Of a stretch of 5,702 nt of DNA, positions 1 through 4,720 are shown piece after piece. The stretch spans positions 1 to 5,702 of the forward strand of contig FR882036.1 of assembly GCA_000434915.1 (NCBI GenBank), in the 5' to 3' direction. A program made the position numbers and the translations under genes. Source of the DNA: Ruminococcus sp. CAG:563 (GTDB lineage: Bacteria; Bacillota; Clostridia; Oscillospirales; Acutalibacteraceae). Below the pieces are notes generated by a model. That model worked only from the letters and a program-made list of their open reading frames with translations. It was not told the origin of the DNA and did not search any database. How positions within the stretch are numbered: position 1 is the first letter of the stretch; every line of letters begins with the position of its first letter.

Positions 1-132
1 ATGTGGTAGACTTCTTTATTTCATGTACTATATGTTGTTTTCACTCCTTCTGTTTTTACTTTGTTGCTATATGTTGATTTGCTTTTACCGGACAACGCAA
101 GCCCCTGTCTTGGTCTTTTGATAATTAAAATA
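1..132. other. Left-edge region without a supported gene
   Basis: No complete gene is visible here. On the plus strand one frame is open from base 2 to a TGA at 119-121 (39 codons) and reads as a Leu/Phe/Tyr/Cys-rich hydrophobic stretch. It could be the last membrane segment of a gene entering from the left and converging on the terminator at 133-178, but T-rich DNA gives such reading frames by chance. On the minus strand there is a good Shine-Dalgarno-like AGAAGGAG at 44-51, yet every start codon after it hits a stop within eight codons. Neither signal is enough to call a gene. Confidence 0.3.
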
Positions 133-178
133 AAACAGTCGCATTAAGTATTGCTTTAATAACTTAATGCGACTGTTT
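133..178 (-). terminator. Factor-independent terminator of the kinase-GH4 operon
   Basis: A perfect 17-bp inverted repeat (133-149 with 162-178) encloses a 12-nt loop. On the minus strand the stem is followed by a U-rich tract (TTATTTTAATTAT). It begins 12 bases after the GH4 stop codon, the expected place for the end of that operon. The plus-strand side is also A/T-rich, so it might work in both directions if a convergent gene lies to the left. Confidence 0.88.
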
Positions 179-190
179 ATTAATTACAAT

Positions 191-1480
191 TTATTTGCTT
201 TCGGGATAGAACTCCGGAAGGAATTCCTTATGAGCTTCCTTAAGCTCGTTGAAGCACTTAACAGCCTTGTCATAGTCACCTACAAGCGGATGAATAAGGA
301 GTCCGTTGATAGCGGCGTTCTCGTTACCTGTTGTAGCAGCCTCAACAGTGTACTTTTCATAAGCCTTAACGATTCTGATAAGGTTGATGATGTGCTTGTT
401 GTGGAAGTCAGTAACCTTGATCGGCTTTGCACCGTCCTTGCCGATTATGCAAGGAGCCTCGATAACATCGTCATCCTCAAGGAAATCAAGAGTGCCGTTG
501 TTCTTAACGTTAACAACCTGAATGTCTCCAACATCGTTAGCAAGAGAATTGATAAGGTTAACAGCCGCAAGAGAATACTTGTGTCCGCCTCTCTTGTCAA
601 GAAGAGCCGGCTTTACGCAAAGCTCCTCGTCCTGATACATCTTAAGAAGCTGCTCTTCAATCTCCATGCAAACCTGTGCTCTTGTCTTTTCGTCGTCACG
701 CTGATGCTGGAGCTTAGCCTCACGGCAATAATAGTACTGGAGATAAGATGACGGGATAGCGTTAACAGCCTTAAGGCAATCAAGACCGATGCCGTCGTCC
801 TGGATATTAGCCATAACCTTAGCCTTATAGCCCTGATTGATCATGTCGGTGATAAGTTCCTTGCCGTCCTTCTTGATAGAAGTTACCCAGCTGAGATGGT
901 TAAGTCCGACATAAGTGATGTCAACATCCGGACCTGTTGTCTCCTTGATATCATCAAGCATGTCAATAGGAACATTGCAAAGACCGATATTCTTAACATT
1001 TGTATTGTTGAGAACGAACTCGGTGATGATGCCCGAGGGATTTGTAAAGTTGATGAGCCATGCGTTGGGGCAGATAGCTTCGATTCTGTCGCAGATATGC
1101 TTGATTACGGGTATTGTTCTGAGTGCCTTGAACATTCCGCCGATGCCCGTTGTCTCCTGACCGATAAGGTTGTACTTCCTGGGAATGCTCTCGTCAAGAT
1201 AACGAGCGTGAAGCATACCGACACGGATCTGAGTAACAACGAAGTCGGCACCCTGAAGTGCAAGATCAAGATCGTCGGTCATAACGATCTCACAGTCAAC
1301 GCCTGCCTTCTTAAGCATACGAACGCAAAGATTGCCTACGATTGTACGCTTTCTCTCATTGATATCCATGAAGGATATTTTCTTAAGCTTGAGAGAATCG
1401 GAAGCCTTGAGAAATCCGTCAACAAGCTCCGGGCAATATGTGCTGCCCGAACCGATTACAGCTACAGTGATTTCTTTCAT
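191..1480 (-). CDS. Family 4 glycoside hydrolase, 6-phospho-beta-glucosidase type
   Basis: A 429-residue protein of normal length for glycoside hydrolase family 4. Members are cytoplasmic, need NAD+ and a divalent metal (usually Mn2+), and cleave 6-phosphoglycosides by a redox-elimination mechanism rather than ordinary hydrolysis. Visible signs are the N-terminal dinucleotide loop GSGSTYCPE (residues 10-18), QIRVG at 84-88, GQETTGIGG at 107-115, NFTNPSG at 144-150, the metal-ligand candidates Cys168 (GLCNVP) and His195 (GLNHLSW), and Tyr246 in PSSYLQYYY, which matches the general-base tyrosine of the beta-acting enzymes. The match to the phospho-beta-glucosidase subgroup (LicH/CelF/BglT-like) is by pattern; the exact sugar (cellobiose, chitobiose or an aryl glucoside phosphate) cannot be read from sequence. 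The ATG at 1480 follows AAGAGAGG (1490-1497) by nine bases. It starts 18 bases after the kinase stop, so the two are almost certainly cotranscribed, and a terminator follows directly. Confidence 0.93.
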   Translation of the reverse strand: MKEITVAVIGSGSTYCPELVDGFLKASDSLKLKKISFMDINERKRTIVGNLCVRMLKKAGVDCEIVMTDDLDLALQGADFVVTQIRVGMLHARYLDESIPRKYNLIGQETTGIGGMFKALRTIPVIKHICDRIEAICPNAWLINFTNPSGIITEFVLNNTNVKNIGLCNVPIDMLDDIKETTGPDVDITYVGLNHLSWVTSIKKDGKELITDMINQGYKAKVMANIQDDGIGLDCLKAVNAIPSSYLQYYYCREAKLQHQRDDEKTRAQVCMEIEEQLLKMYQDEELCVKPALLDKRGGHKYSLAAVNLINSLANDVGDIQVVNVKNNGTLDFLEDDDVIEAPCIIGKDGAKPIKVTDFHNKHIINLIRIVKAYEKYTVEAATTGNENAAINGLLIHPLVGDYDKAVKCFNELKEAHKEFLPEFYPESK

Positions 1481-1489
1481 ATGTAATTA

Positions 1490-1497
1490 CCTCTCTT
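1490..1497 (-). promoter_or_regulatory. Ribosome binding site of the GH4 gene
   Basis: AAGAGAGG lies nine bases before the ATG at 1480, inside the 18-base gap after the kinase stop. It supports that start and independent reinitiation on a shared mRNA. Confidence 0.7.
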
Positions 1498-1498
1498 A

Positions 1499-2437
1499 TT
1501 ATATATATTGCTGGAAAATCCAGTTGATACAGCCGGTTACCGGGGGTTGAGTGAGCTTAATGAACTTAAGCTTTCTTCCGCCGGCTGCCGACGCCTTTTC
1601 CATAAGTGCCTTTATGTATATTTCCGACGGAAGCTTAGTGTGGATCGAGCCGGAAAGAACGACCTCAACAACATCGTCGGTGAAATTATTTGTGTTAAGA
1701 TGTGCGGCAATAAGAGCTGCACCTCTTGAAGCCATTTTGTCAATAACATCAAGAACCGCCTTGTCGCCGAGCTTTGCAGCGTCAAAGAAAAAGTCAATCA
1801 GACGCATGATGAATGTATCGGCATCGGGGTCCTCAAATCTTGAAACAAGAGCAAGGAACTCTTCCTTGGACGAGAGCGAATACTCGTCAAACACCATCTT
1901 GGTGACGGCGGTCTTTCTCAGCCCGAGATAAACATCGTCATATACCATTCTGTATGTCTCCGAAGCGATCCAATGGCCGTTGCCTATATCGCCCGAGAAT
2001 TCACCTAATCCGGCAAGCTGAAGCATTTTGCCGTCATTATCTATTGAGTTACAGCATGTGCCGGTGCCGCAGTTGTAACCGATAGCCGCCGCTCCTGTAG
2101 ATCCGGCCTTAACAACAATGAAGCCATCGTTATAAATCTCAAACTTTTCAAGACCGTAATCAAGAAGACGCTTTTTCATCTCATCATGCTGGAAAGGATG
2201 GTCAATTCCCGCAAGACCCATGAGCGTAAAGTCAACGTCGTGAAGCGAAATGCCTGCCTCATGAAGCAAATTCTTAATACCCGCCCAGATGATATCGGCT
2301 GCCTCGTCGAAGCTGCCTTCCATATTCTCATGGTTGCTGCCCGGTCCTTTAACCATTGCAACGATGTTTTTCTTTTCATCAAAAAGCGCATAAGCGGTCT
2401 TTGTTCCGCCGCCGTCAATACCAATGTAGTAACTCAT
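1499..2437 (-). CDS. BadF/BadG/BcrA/BcrD-type sugar kinase (N-acetylglucosamine kinase-like)
   Basis: A 312-residue ATP-dependent kinase of the actin-like ASKHA fold. In stand-alone proteins this family usually phosphorylates N-acetylglucosamine or related sugars. Visible motifs in order are phosphate-1 GIDGGGTKT (residues 6-14), a conserved GLAG (74-77), NDG at 103-105 with Asp104 as likely catalytic base, phosphate-2 CGTGTC at 123-128, the GxFSGDIGNGHWI segment at about 145-157 (equivalent to the common GDEGSGYWI), and the adenosine-motif-like VVLSGS near residue 265. The start at 2437 is chosen because AAAGGAG sits six bases before it and the phosphate-1 motif follows at once. An ATG ten codons upstream would put that ribosome site inside the coding region. 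Its neighbour is a GH4 phosphoglycosidase 18 bases downstream, so its product may be the substrate of that enzyme or it may salvage the released sugar. The phosphate-2 loop is unusual in carrying three cysteines (123, 128, 129). The substrate is not determined. Confidence 0.88.
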   Translation of the reverse strand: MSYYIGIDGGGTKTAYALFDEKKNIVAMVKGPGSNHENMEGSFDEAADIIWAGIKNLLHEAGISLHDVDFTLMGLAGIDHPFQHDEMKKRLLDYGLEKFEIYNDGFIVVKAGSTGAAAIGYNCGTGTCCNSIDNDGKMLQLAGLGEFSGDIGNGHWIASETYRMVYDDVYLGLRKTAVTKMVFDEYSLSSKEEFLALVSRFEDPDADTFIMRLIDFFFDAAKLGDKAVLDVIDKMASRGAALIAAHLNTNNFTDDVVEVVLSGSIHTKLPSEIYIKALMEKASAAGGRKLKFIKLTQPPVTGCINWIFQQYI

Positions 2438-2443
2438 GTGAAA

Positions 2444-2450
2444 CTCCTTT
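2444..2450 (-). promoter_or_regulatory. Ribosome binding site deciding the kinase start
   Basis: AAAGGAG lies six bases before the ATG at 2437. It argues against the in-frame ATG at 2467, which has no comparable site. Confidence 0.8.
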
Positions 2451-2502
2451 GTTTGAAAATTTTGCAATCGGCCACAGAGCCTTTATGATCGCACAAATAA
2501 CC

Positions 2503-2518
2503 TATACTATTATACTAT
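2503..2518 (-). repeat. Tandem 8-bp repeat over the -10 box
   Basis: Two adjacent perfect copies of ATAGTATA on the minus strand span the -10 and the initiation region of the kinase promoter. This could be a regulator half-site pair or simple A/T-rich duplication. Confidence 0.6.
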
Positions 2519-2537
2519 CTTTGATTTTTAAAAACAA
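2509..2537 (-). promoter_or_regulatory. Sigma-A-type promoter of the kinase-GH4 operon
   Basis: On the minus strand there is a perfect TATAAT (-10, plus-strand 2509-2514), a 17-bp spacer and TTGTTT (-35, 2532-2537). The predicted start is near 2502, giving a leader of about 65 nt. The -10 lies within a perfect tandem repeat of an 8-mer, ATAGTATA twice (2503-2518). I see no clear catabolite-repression operator. Confidence 0.72.
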
Positions 2538-2560
2538 TAGCTTTTTGTAAAATTATGGCG

Positions 2561-2587
2561 AAAAAATACAAAAACCGAACGTTGTAT
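2561..2587 (-). terminator. Weak terminator candidate after rlmA
   Basis: On the minus strand, ATACAA pairs with TTGTAT (2566-2587) around a 10-nt loop, and the stem runs into a six-T tract (2561-2566). It starts six bases after the rlmA stop. The stem is short and A/T-rich, so termination may be partial, but no better candidate lies between rlmA and the kinase promoter. Confidence 0.45.
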
Positions 2588-2592
2588 GGAAT

Positions 2593-3405
2593 TTATACTT
2601 TCTTCAAAAGGTCAATCCCGAATTCAATCTCCGTTTCAAGGCTGTTAATGCCGTTAAGCTTGTCCTGATCTGCCTTGCCCGTTTTATAGTAATACGGCGT
2701 CATTCTGAAAAGGTTCATGATATCTTCATTGCCGTTAACCATAATCTTTTCTTTTATTTCACTGTGTTCTTCTGTTTCAAAGCCCTCGGGACAGCTTCTG
2801 TCGACTTCATTGAGATACGGCTTTTCATAAATCACGGATTTAAGCCCCATCAAATGCCTTTCAAGAGGATAAGCTCTGAGCCAATATCCGCCATTATTAA
2901 GTATTCTATAAATCTCAGAAACACTGTGCGGTGCGAAAACCGTCATTGTAAAATCACAATATTCATCGGCAATCGGTAATTTGAACACACTCGCAACGGC
3001 AAGAGAGATATTTTTATTACGCTTAGTTCCCGAAATCAACGCCTGCTTCGAAATGTCTATTCCGCCGTAAATAATGCCCGGGAAAGCATTTGCGACCCTT
3101 GAAGTGTAGAAGCATTCACCGCAGCCGAGATCAAGCAAATGCATGTACGGGGAAGCGGTCTCCCCTACCATGCCGGTTATATTATCTGCAAGTGCATTAT
3201 AATATCCTTTATCAAGAAAATCGGAGCGTGACCTAACCATGAGCTTGTCGTCTCCGTGTCTTTTTGATGAGGATTTTTGTGACTGCAAAAGATTGACATA
3301 GCCCTGCTTTGCAATATCGAAGCAATGACCGTTTGCACAGCGTAACGAGCCGCCGTCTTTTTCAAGACGGCAGCCGCATACAGGACATGAAAAATCAAAG
3401 CTCAT
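2593..3405 (-). CDS. rlmA: 23S rRNA (guanine-N1)-methyltransferase, RlmA family
   Basis: A 270-residue SAM-dependent methyltransferase closely patterned on RlmA/RrmA, which modifies a guanine in the helix 35 region of 23S rRNA near the peptide exit tunnel (G745 in the Gram-negative type, G748 in the Gram-positive RlmAII/TlrB type). The N-terminus carries the family's zinc knuckle: Cys7, Cys10, Cys23 and His27 (CPVC...CANGH). It is followed by FDIAKQGYVNLL (29-40), shared with E. coli RlmA. SAM motif I is LDLGCGECFY (91-100), and Asp117 in GIDISK is the likely ribose ligand. The RHLMGLK segment near the middle is also typical. The methylated base cannot be decided, though a Gram-positive host favours G748. 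The start is supported by AAGAAGG six bases upstream, which lies within the last codons of the ThuA-like gene. The two coding regions are one base apart (TAATATG), so translation is probably coupled. Length is normal and the reading frame intact. Confidence 0.9.
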   Translation of the reverse strand: MSFDFSCPVCGCRLEKDGGSLRCANGHCFDIAKQGYVNLLQSQKSSSKRHGDDKLMVRSRSDFLDKGYYNALADNITGMVGETASPYMHLLDLGCGECFYTSRVANAFPGIIYGGIDISKQALISGTKRNKNISLAVASVFKLPIADEYCDFTMTVFAPHSVSEIYRILNNGGYWLRAYPLERHLMGLKSVIYEKPYLNEVDRSCPEGFETEEHSEIKEKIMVNGNEDIMNLFRMTPYYYKTGKADQDKLNGINSLETEIEFGIDLLKKV

Positions 3406-3406
3406 A

Positions 3407-4135
3407 TTATGCCTTCTTCAATTCTTCCTCGGGAGCCTTTGCACAAGGACATTCGATCGGATCTTTTTGAATATTGCGCGGAGCGATATATCTTACGGCG
3501 TTTGTAATAATTGTCTGAACGTTCGGGTTCTTAAAGGTCGGGTTTGTCTCATGACCCGGCTGGAAATAGAATACCTTTCCGAGACCTCTGTTCCATACGC
3601 AGCCGGAACGGAAAACCTCTCCGCCGCCGAACCAGCCGATAAATACAAGCTCATCGGGAGTCGGAATATCAAATCTCTCGCCGTACATTTCCTCATGCTC
3701 AAGATAGAAGTATTCATCTATACCTTGGGTGATCGGATGATTGGGAGCGATATTCCAAATACGCTCTCTGTCGCCCTCTCTCCATTTGAGAGAACAGGTT
3801 GTTCCGAGTGTCTTGCGGAAAATCTTTGAAAAATGACCCGAATGAAGCACGATAAGACCCATACCTCTGAGTATTCTGTCGTGAATCTTTTCAACAAGCT
3901 CATCGGGAACCTTTTCATGCGCAACATGACCCCACCAAATAAGAACATCGGTATTTTCGAGCACCTCGTCCGTGAGGCCGCACTCCGGCATATCAAGCGT
4001 TGCACAGGTTACGTTTATATCTTCATTTTTGCCGAGAAAGCCGGCAATACAAGCATTTATTCCGTCGGGATAGACAGCAAGAACATTGTCCTCCTTATCC
4101 TGAACATGTTCATTCCATACAGTTACATTAATCAT
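3407..4135 (-). CDS. ThuA-like domain protein
   Basis: A 242-residue cytoplasmic protein of the ThuA family, which has a class I glutamine-amidotransferase-like fold and was named from a trehalose-utilisation gene of rhizobia. The biochemical activity of most members is not settled. Visible family features are an N-terminal strand with WNEH (7-10), VLIWWGH at 64-70, the LIVLHSGHFSK segment at 94-104, and the C-terminal VFYFQPGHETNP at 188-199. There is no signal peptide or membrane segment. A short charged tail (about 221-242) contains CPC and ends in EEELKKA, where the codons double as the ribosome binding site of rlmA. The ATG at 4135 follows AAAAGGAGG (4146-4154) by ten bases and its own promoter lies just upstream. 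Pairing with an rRNA methyltransferase is not explained by known function and may be a shared-transcript convenience. Confidence 0.87.
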   Translation of the reverse strand: MINVTVWNEHVQDKEDNVLAVYPDGINACIAGFLGKNEDINVTCATLDMPECGLTDEVLENTDVLIWWGHVAHEKVPDELVEKIHDRILRGMGLIVLHSGHFSKIFRKTLGTTCSLKWREGDRERIWNIAPNHPITQGIDEYFYLEHEEMYGERFDIPTPDELVFIGWFGGGEVFRSGCVWNRGLGKVFYFQPGHETNPTFKNPNVQTIITNAVRYIAPRNIQKDPIECPCAKAPEEELKKA

Positions 4136-4161
4136 AGTTAATTAACCTCCTTTTCCTTAAA

Positions 4162-4190
4162 ATAATACCATATTGAATAAACTTTTTCAA
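4162..4190 (-). promoter_or_regulatory. Strong sigma-A-type promoter for thuA-like gene and rlmA
   Basis: On the minus strand TTGAAA (-35, plus-strand 4185-4190), an exact 17-bp spacer and TATTAT (-10, 4162-4167) form a near-consensus promoter. Initiation is expected near 4155, immediately before the ribosome binding site at 4146-4154, giving a very short leader of about 20 nt. Confidence 0.75.
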
Positions 4191-4211
4191 CTGTTTTCCG
4201 TGAATAAGAAT

Positions 4212-4526
4212 TCATTTTCCGTCGATATAGCTTTTCTCTCCGGATATGTATCTTGAATAGTCAATCGAAAAGCTATCGGCTACCAAGCCGTTCATTATAG
4301 TGTGTTTATACATTGAACCGGCAAACCCACGGCCTGACGGTTCGATAGTCTTATCGTGAAATACACGGTAAAAATAATTCGGCTCACACTCTGTCGGTTT
4401 TTTTCCGCCTTGCATCAGGAATCCTTCTCTTTCGGCATTTCTCAAAAAACGTTTTGCCGTCTCCGAATTGTCAAGACGAATATAAATTTTTCCGTCAAGC
4501 TCCAAAAGTTTTTCAAGTGTTCTCAT
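4212..4526 (-). CDS. Uncharacterised 104-residue protein under SAM riboswitch control
   Basis: I do not recognise the family. The protein is small, soluble in appearance and of mixed charge, with no signal peptide or membrane segment. Its single cysteine is Cys47. A beta-like KIYIRL (13-18) is followed by a probable helix at 21-34 (ETAKRFLRNAEREG), then KKPTECEPNYFYRVF (42-56), which reads like a compact alpha/beta domain, and a glycine-containing stretch SGRGFAGSM (64-72). The start is well supported: AAAGGAG (4534-4540) lies seven bases before the ATG. The gene is the first one after the riboswitch terminator, so it should be expressed when SAM is low. Genes in that position usually concern methionine, cysteine or SAM synthesis, uptake or recycling, which is the only functional hint. 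No terminator is seen between its TGA and the next promoter, so read-through into the ThuA-like gene is possible. Confidence 0.8.
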   Translation of the reverse strand: MRTLEKLLELDGKIYIRLDNSETAKRFLRNAEREGFLMQGGKKPTECEPNYFYRVFHDKTIEPSGRGFAGSMYKHTIMNGLVADSFSIDYSRYISGEKSYIDGK

Positions 4527-4533
4527 AAAAAAT

Positions 4534-4540
4534 CTCCTTT
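4534..4540 (-). promoter_or_regulatory. Ribosome binding site of the 104-residue gene
   Basis: AAAGGAG lies seven bases before the ATG at 4526. It stands about 30 bases after the riboswitch terminator and outside any switch stem, so control should be at transcription rather than by hiding this site. Confidence 0.75.
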
Positions 4541-4571
4541 AAAATAATTATTTCAACTATAAAAAGAGCAT

Positions 4572-4600
4572 AAAAAACGCCCGTCGGAACAACAGGCGTT
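4572..4600 (-). terminator. Riboswitch-controlled intrinsic terminator
   Basis: On the minus strand, AACGCCTGTT pairs with GACGGGCGTT (4576-4600, ten pairs with two G-U) around a GTTCC loop and is followed by TTTTTT. The competing antiterminator pairs GAACGATGGGT (4608-4618), which is the closing strand of P1, with GCCTGTTGTTC (4587-4597): eleven contiguous pairs, four of them G-U. The two states are mutually exclusive. When SAM is bound this stem also serves as the terminator of the upstream membrane-protein gene, which has none of its own. Confidence 0.85.
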
Positions 4601-4693
4601 ATATATAACCCATCGTTCAAGCATTGGCACCTTACCGTTAGGCAGGTTGTCGTGCGGTCATCGAGCTTGTCTCTCACGCACTCTTTATAGGTT
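4572..4693 (-). promoter_or_regulatory. SAM riboswitch (SAM-I/S-box clan) with terminator platform; P4 apparently absent
   Basis: The minus strand matches the S-box plan. P1 is AACCTAT (4687-4693) with ATGGGTT (4607-4613). AAAGAG follows P1, then P2a GTGCG/CGCAC (4677-4681 with 4652-4656), and a kink-turn-like interior with TGA on one side and GATGA on the other. P2b is GAG/CTC around a five-nt loop ACAAG (4666-4670). The core CAACCTGCC...GGTAAGGTGCCAAT forms P3 and J3/4 (about 4623-4649), and TTGAACGATGG closes P1. These are hallmark S-box segments. Unlike standard SAM-I aptamers there is no P4 hairpin between GCCAAT and TTGAACGATG, which makes the aptamer only 87 nt. The P2 loop CAAG can pair with CTTG (4618-4621) in place of the usual UGG-CCA contact. 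The platform is a terminator (4572-4600) and an 11-pair antiterminator. SAM binding should stabilise P1 and switch the downstream gene off. Candidate Rfam families are SAM (RF00162) or the SAM-I/IV variant (RF01725). Confidence 0.87.
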
Positions 4694-4704
4694 GATTCTA
4701 TTTG

Positions 4705-4720
4705 ATTTTAGTTAATTATG
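4705..4720 (-). promoter_or_regulatory. Possible -10 elements of the riboswitch promoter
   Basis: Two -10-like hexamers on the minus strand, CATAAT (4715-4720) and TAAAAT (4705-4710), sit at suitable distances before P1. Neither has a convincing -35 box at 16-18 bp. The riboswitch may therefore be transcribed from a weak local promoter overlapping the end of the upstream gene, or only by read-through from that gene. Confidence 0.22.

Noticed and set aside
167..1486. Long plus-strand open frames (167-751 and 896-1486) opposite the GH4 gene
   Set aside because: They are shadows of the GH4 coding sequence. They lack ribosome sites and recognisable domains, while the minus strand has clear family motifs throughout.
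4199..4216. Small inverted repeat TGAAT/ATTCA after the 104-residue gene
   Set aside because: The stem is only five A/T-rich pairs and no T tract follows, so it is not a credible terminator.
4598..4609. 12-bp palindrome GTTATATATAAC between the aptamer and the terminator
   Set aside because: It overlaps both the P1 closing strand and the terminator base, so it is better explained as switch linker than as a protein operator.
4604..4642. A second pseudoknot (P3 loop TAAC with downstream GTTA) as in SAM-IV/SAM-I/IV forms
   Set aside because: The only matching GTTA overlaps the closing strand of P1, so it could not form together with P1.
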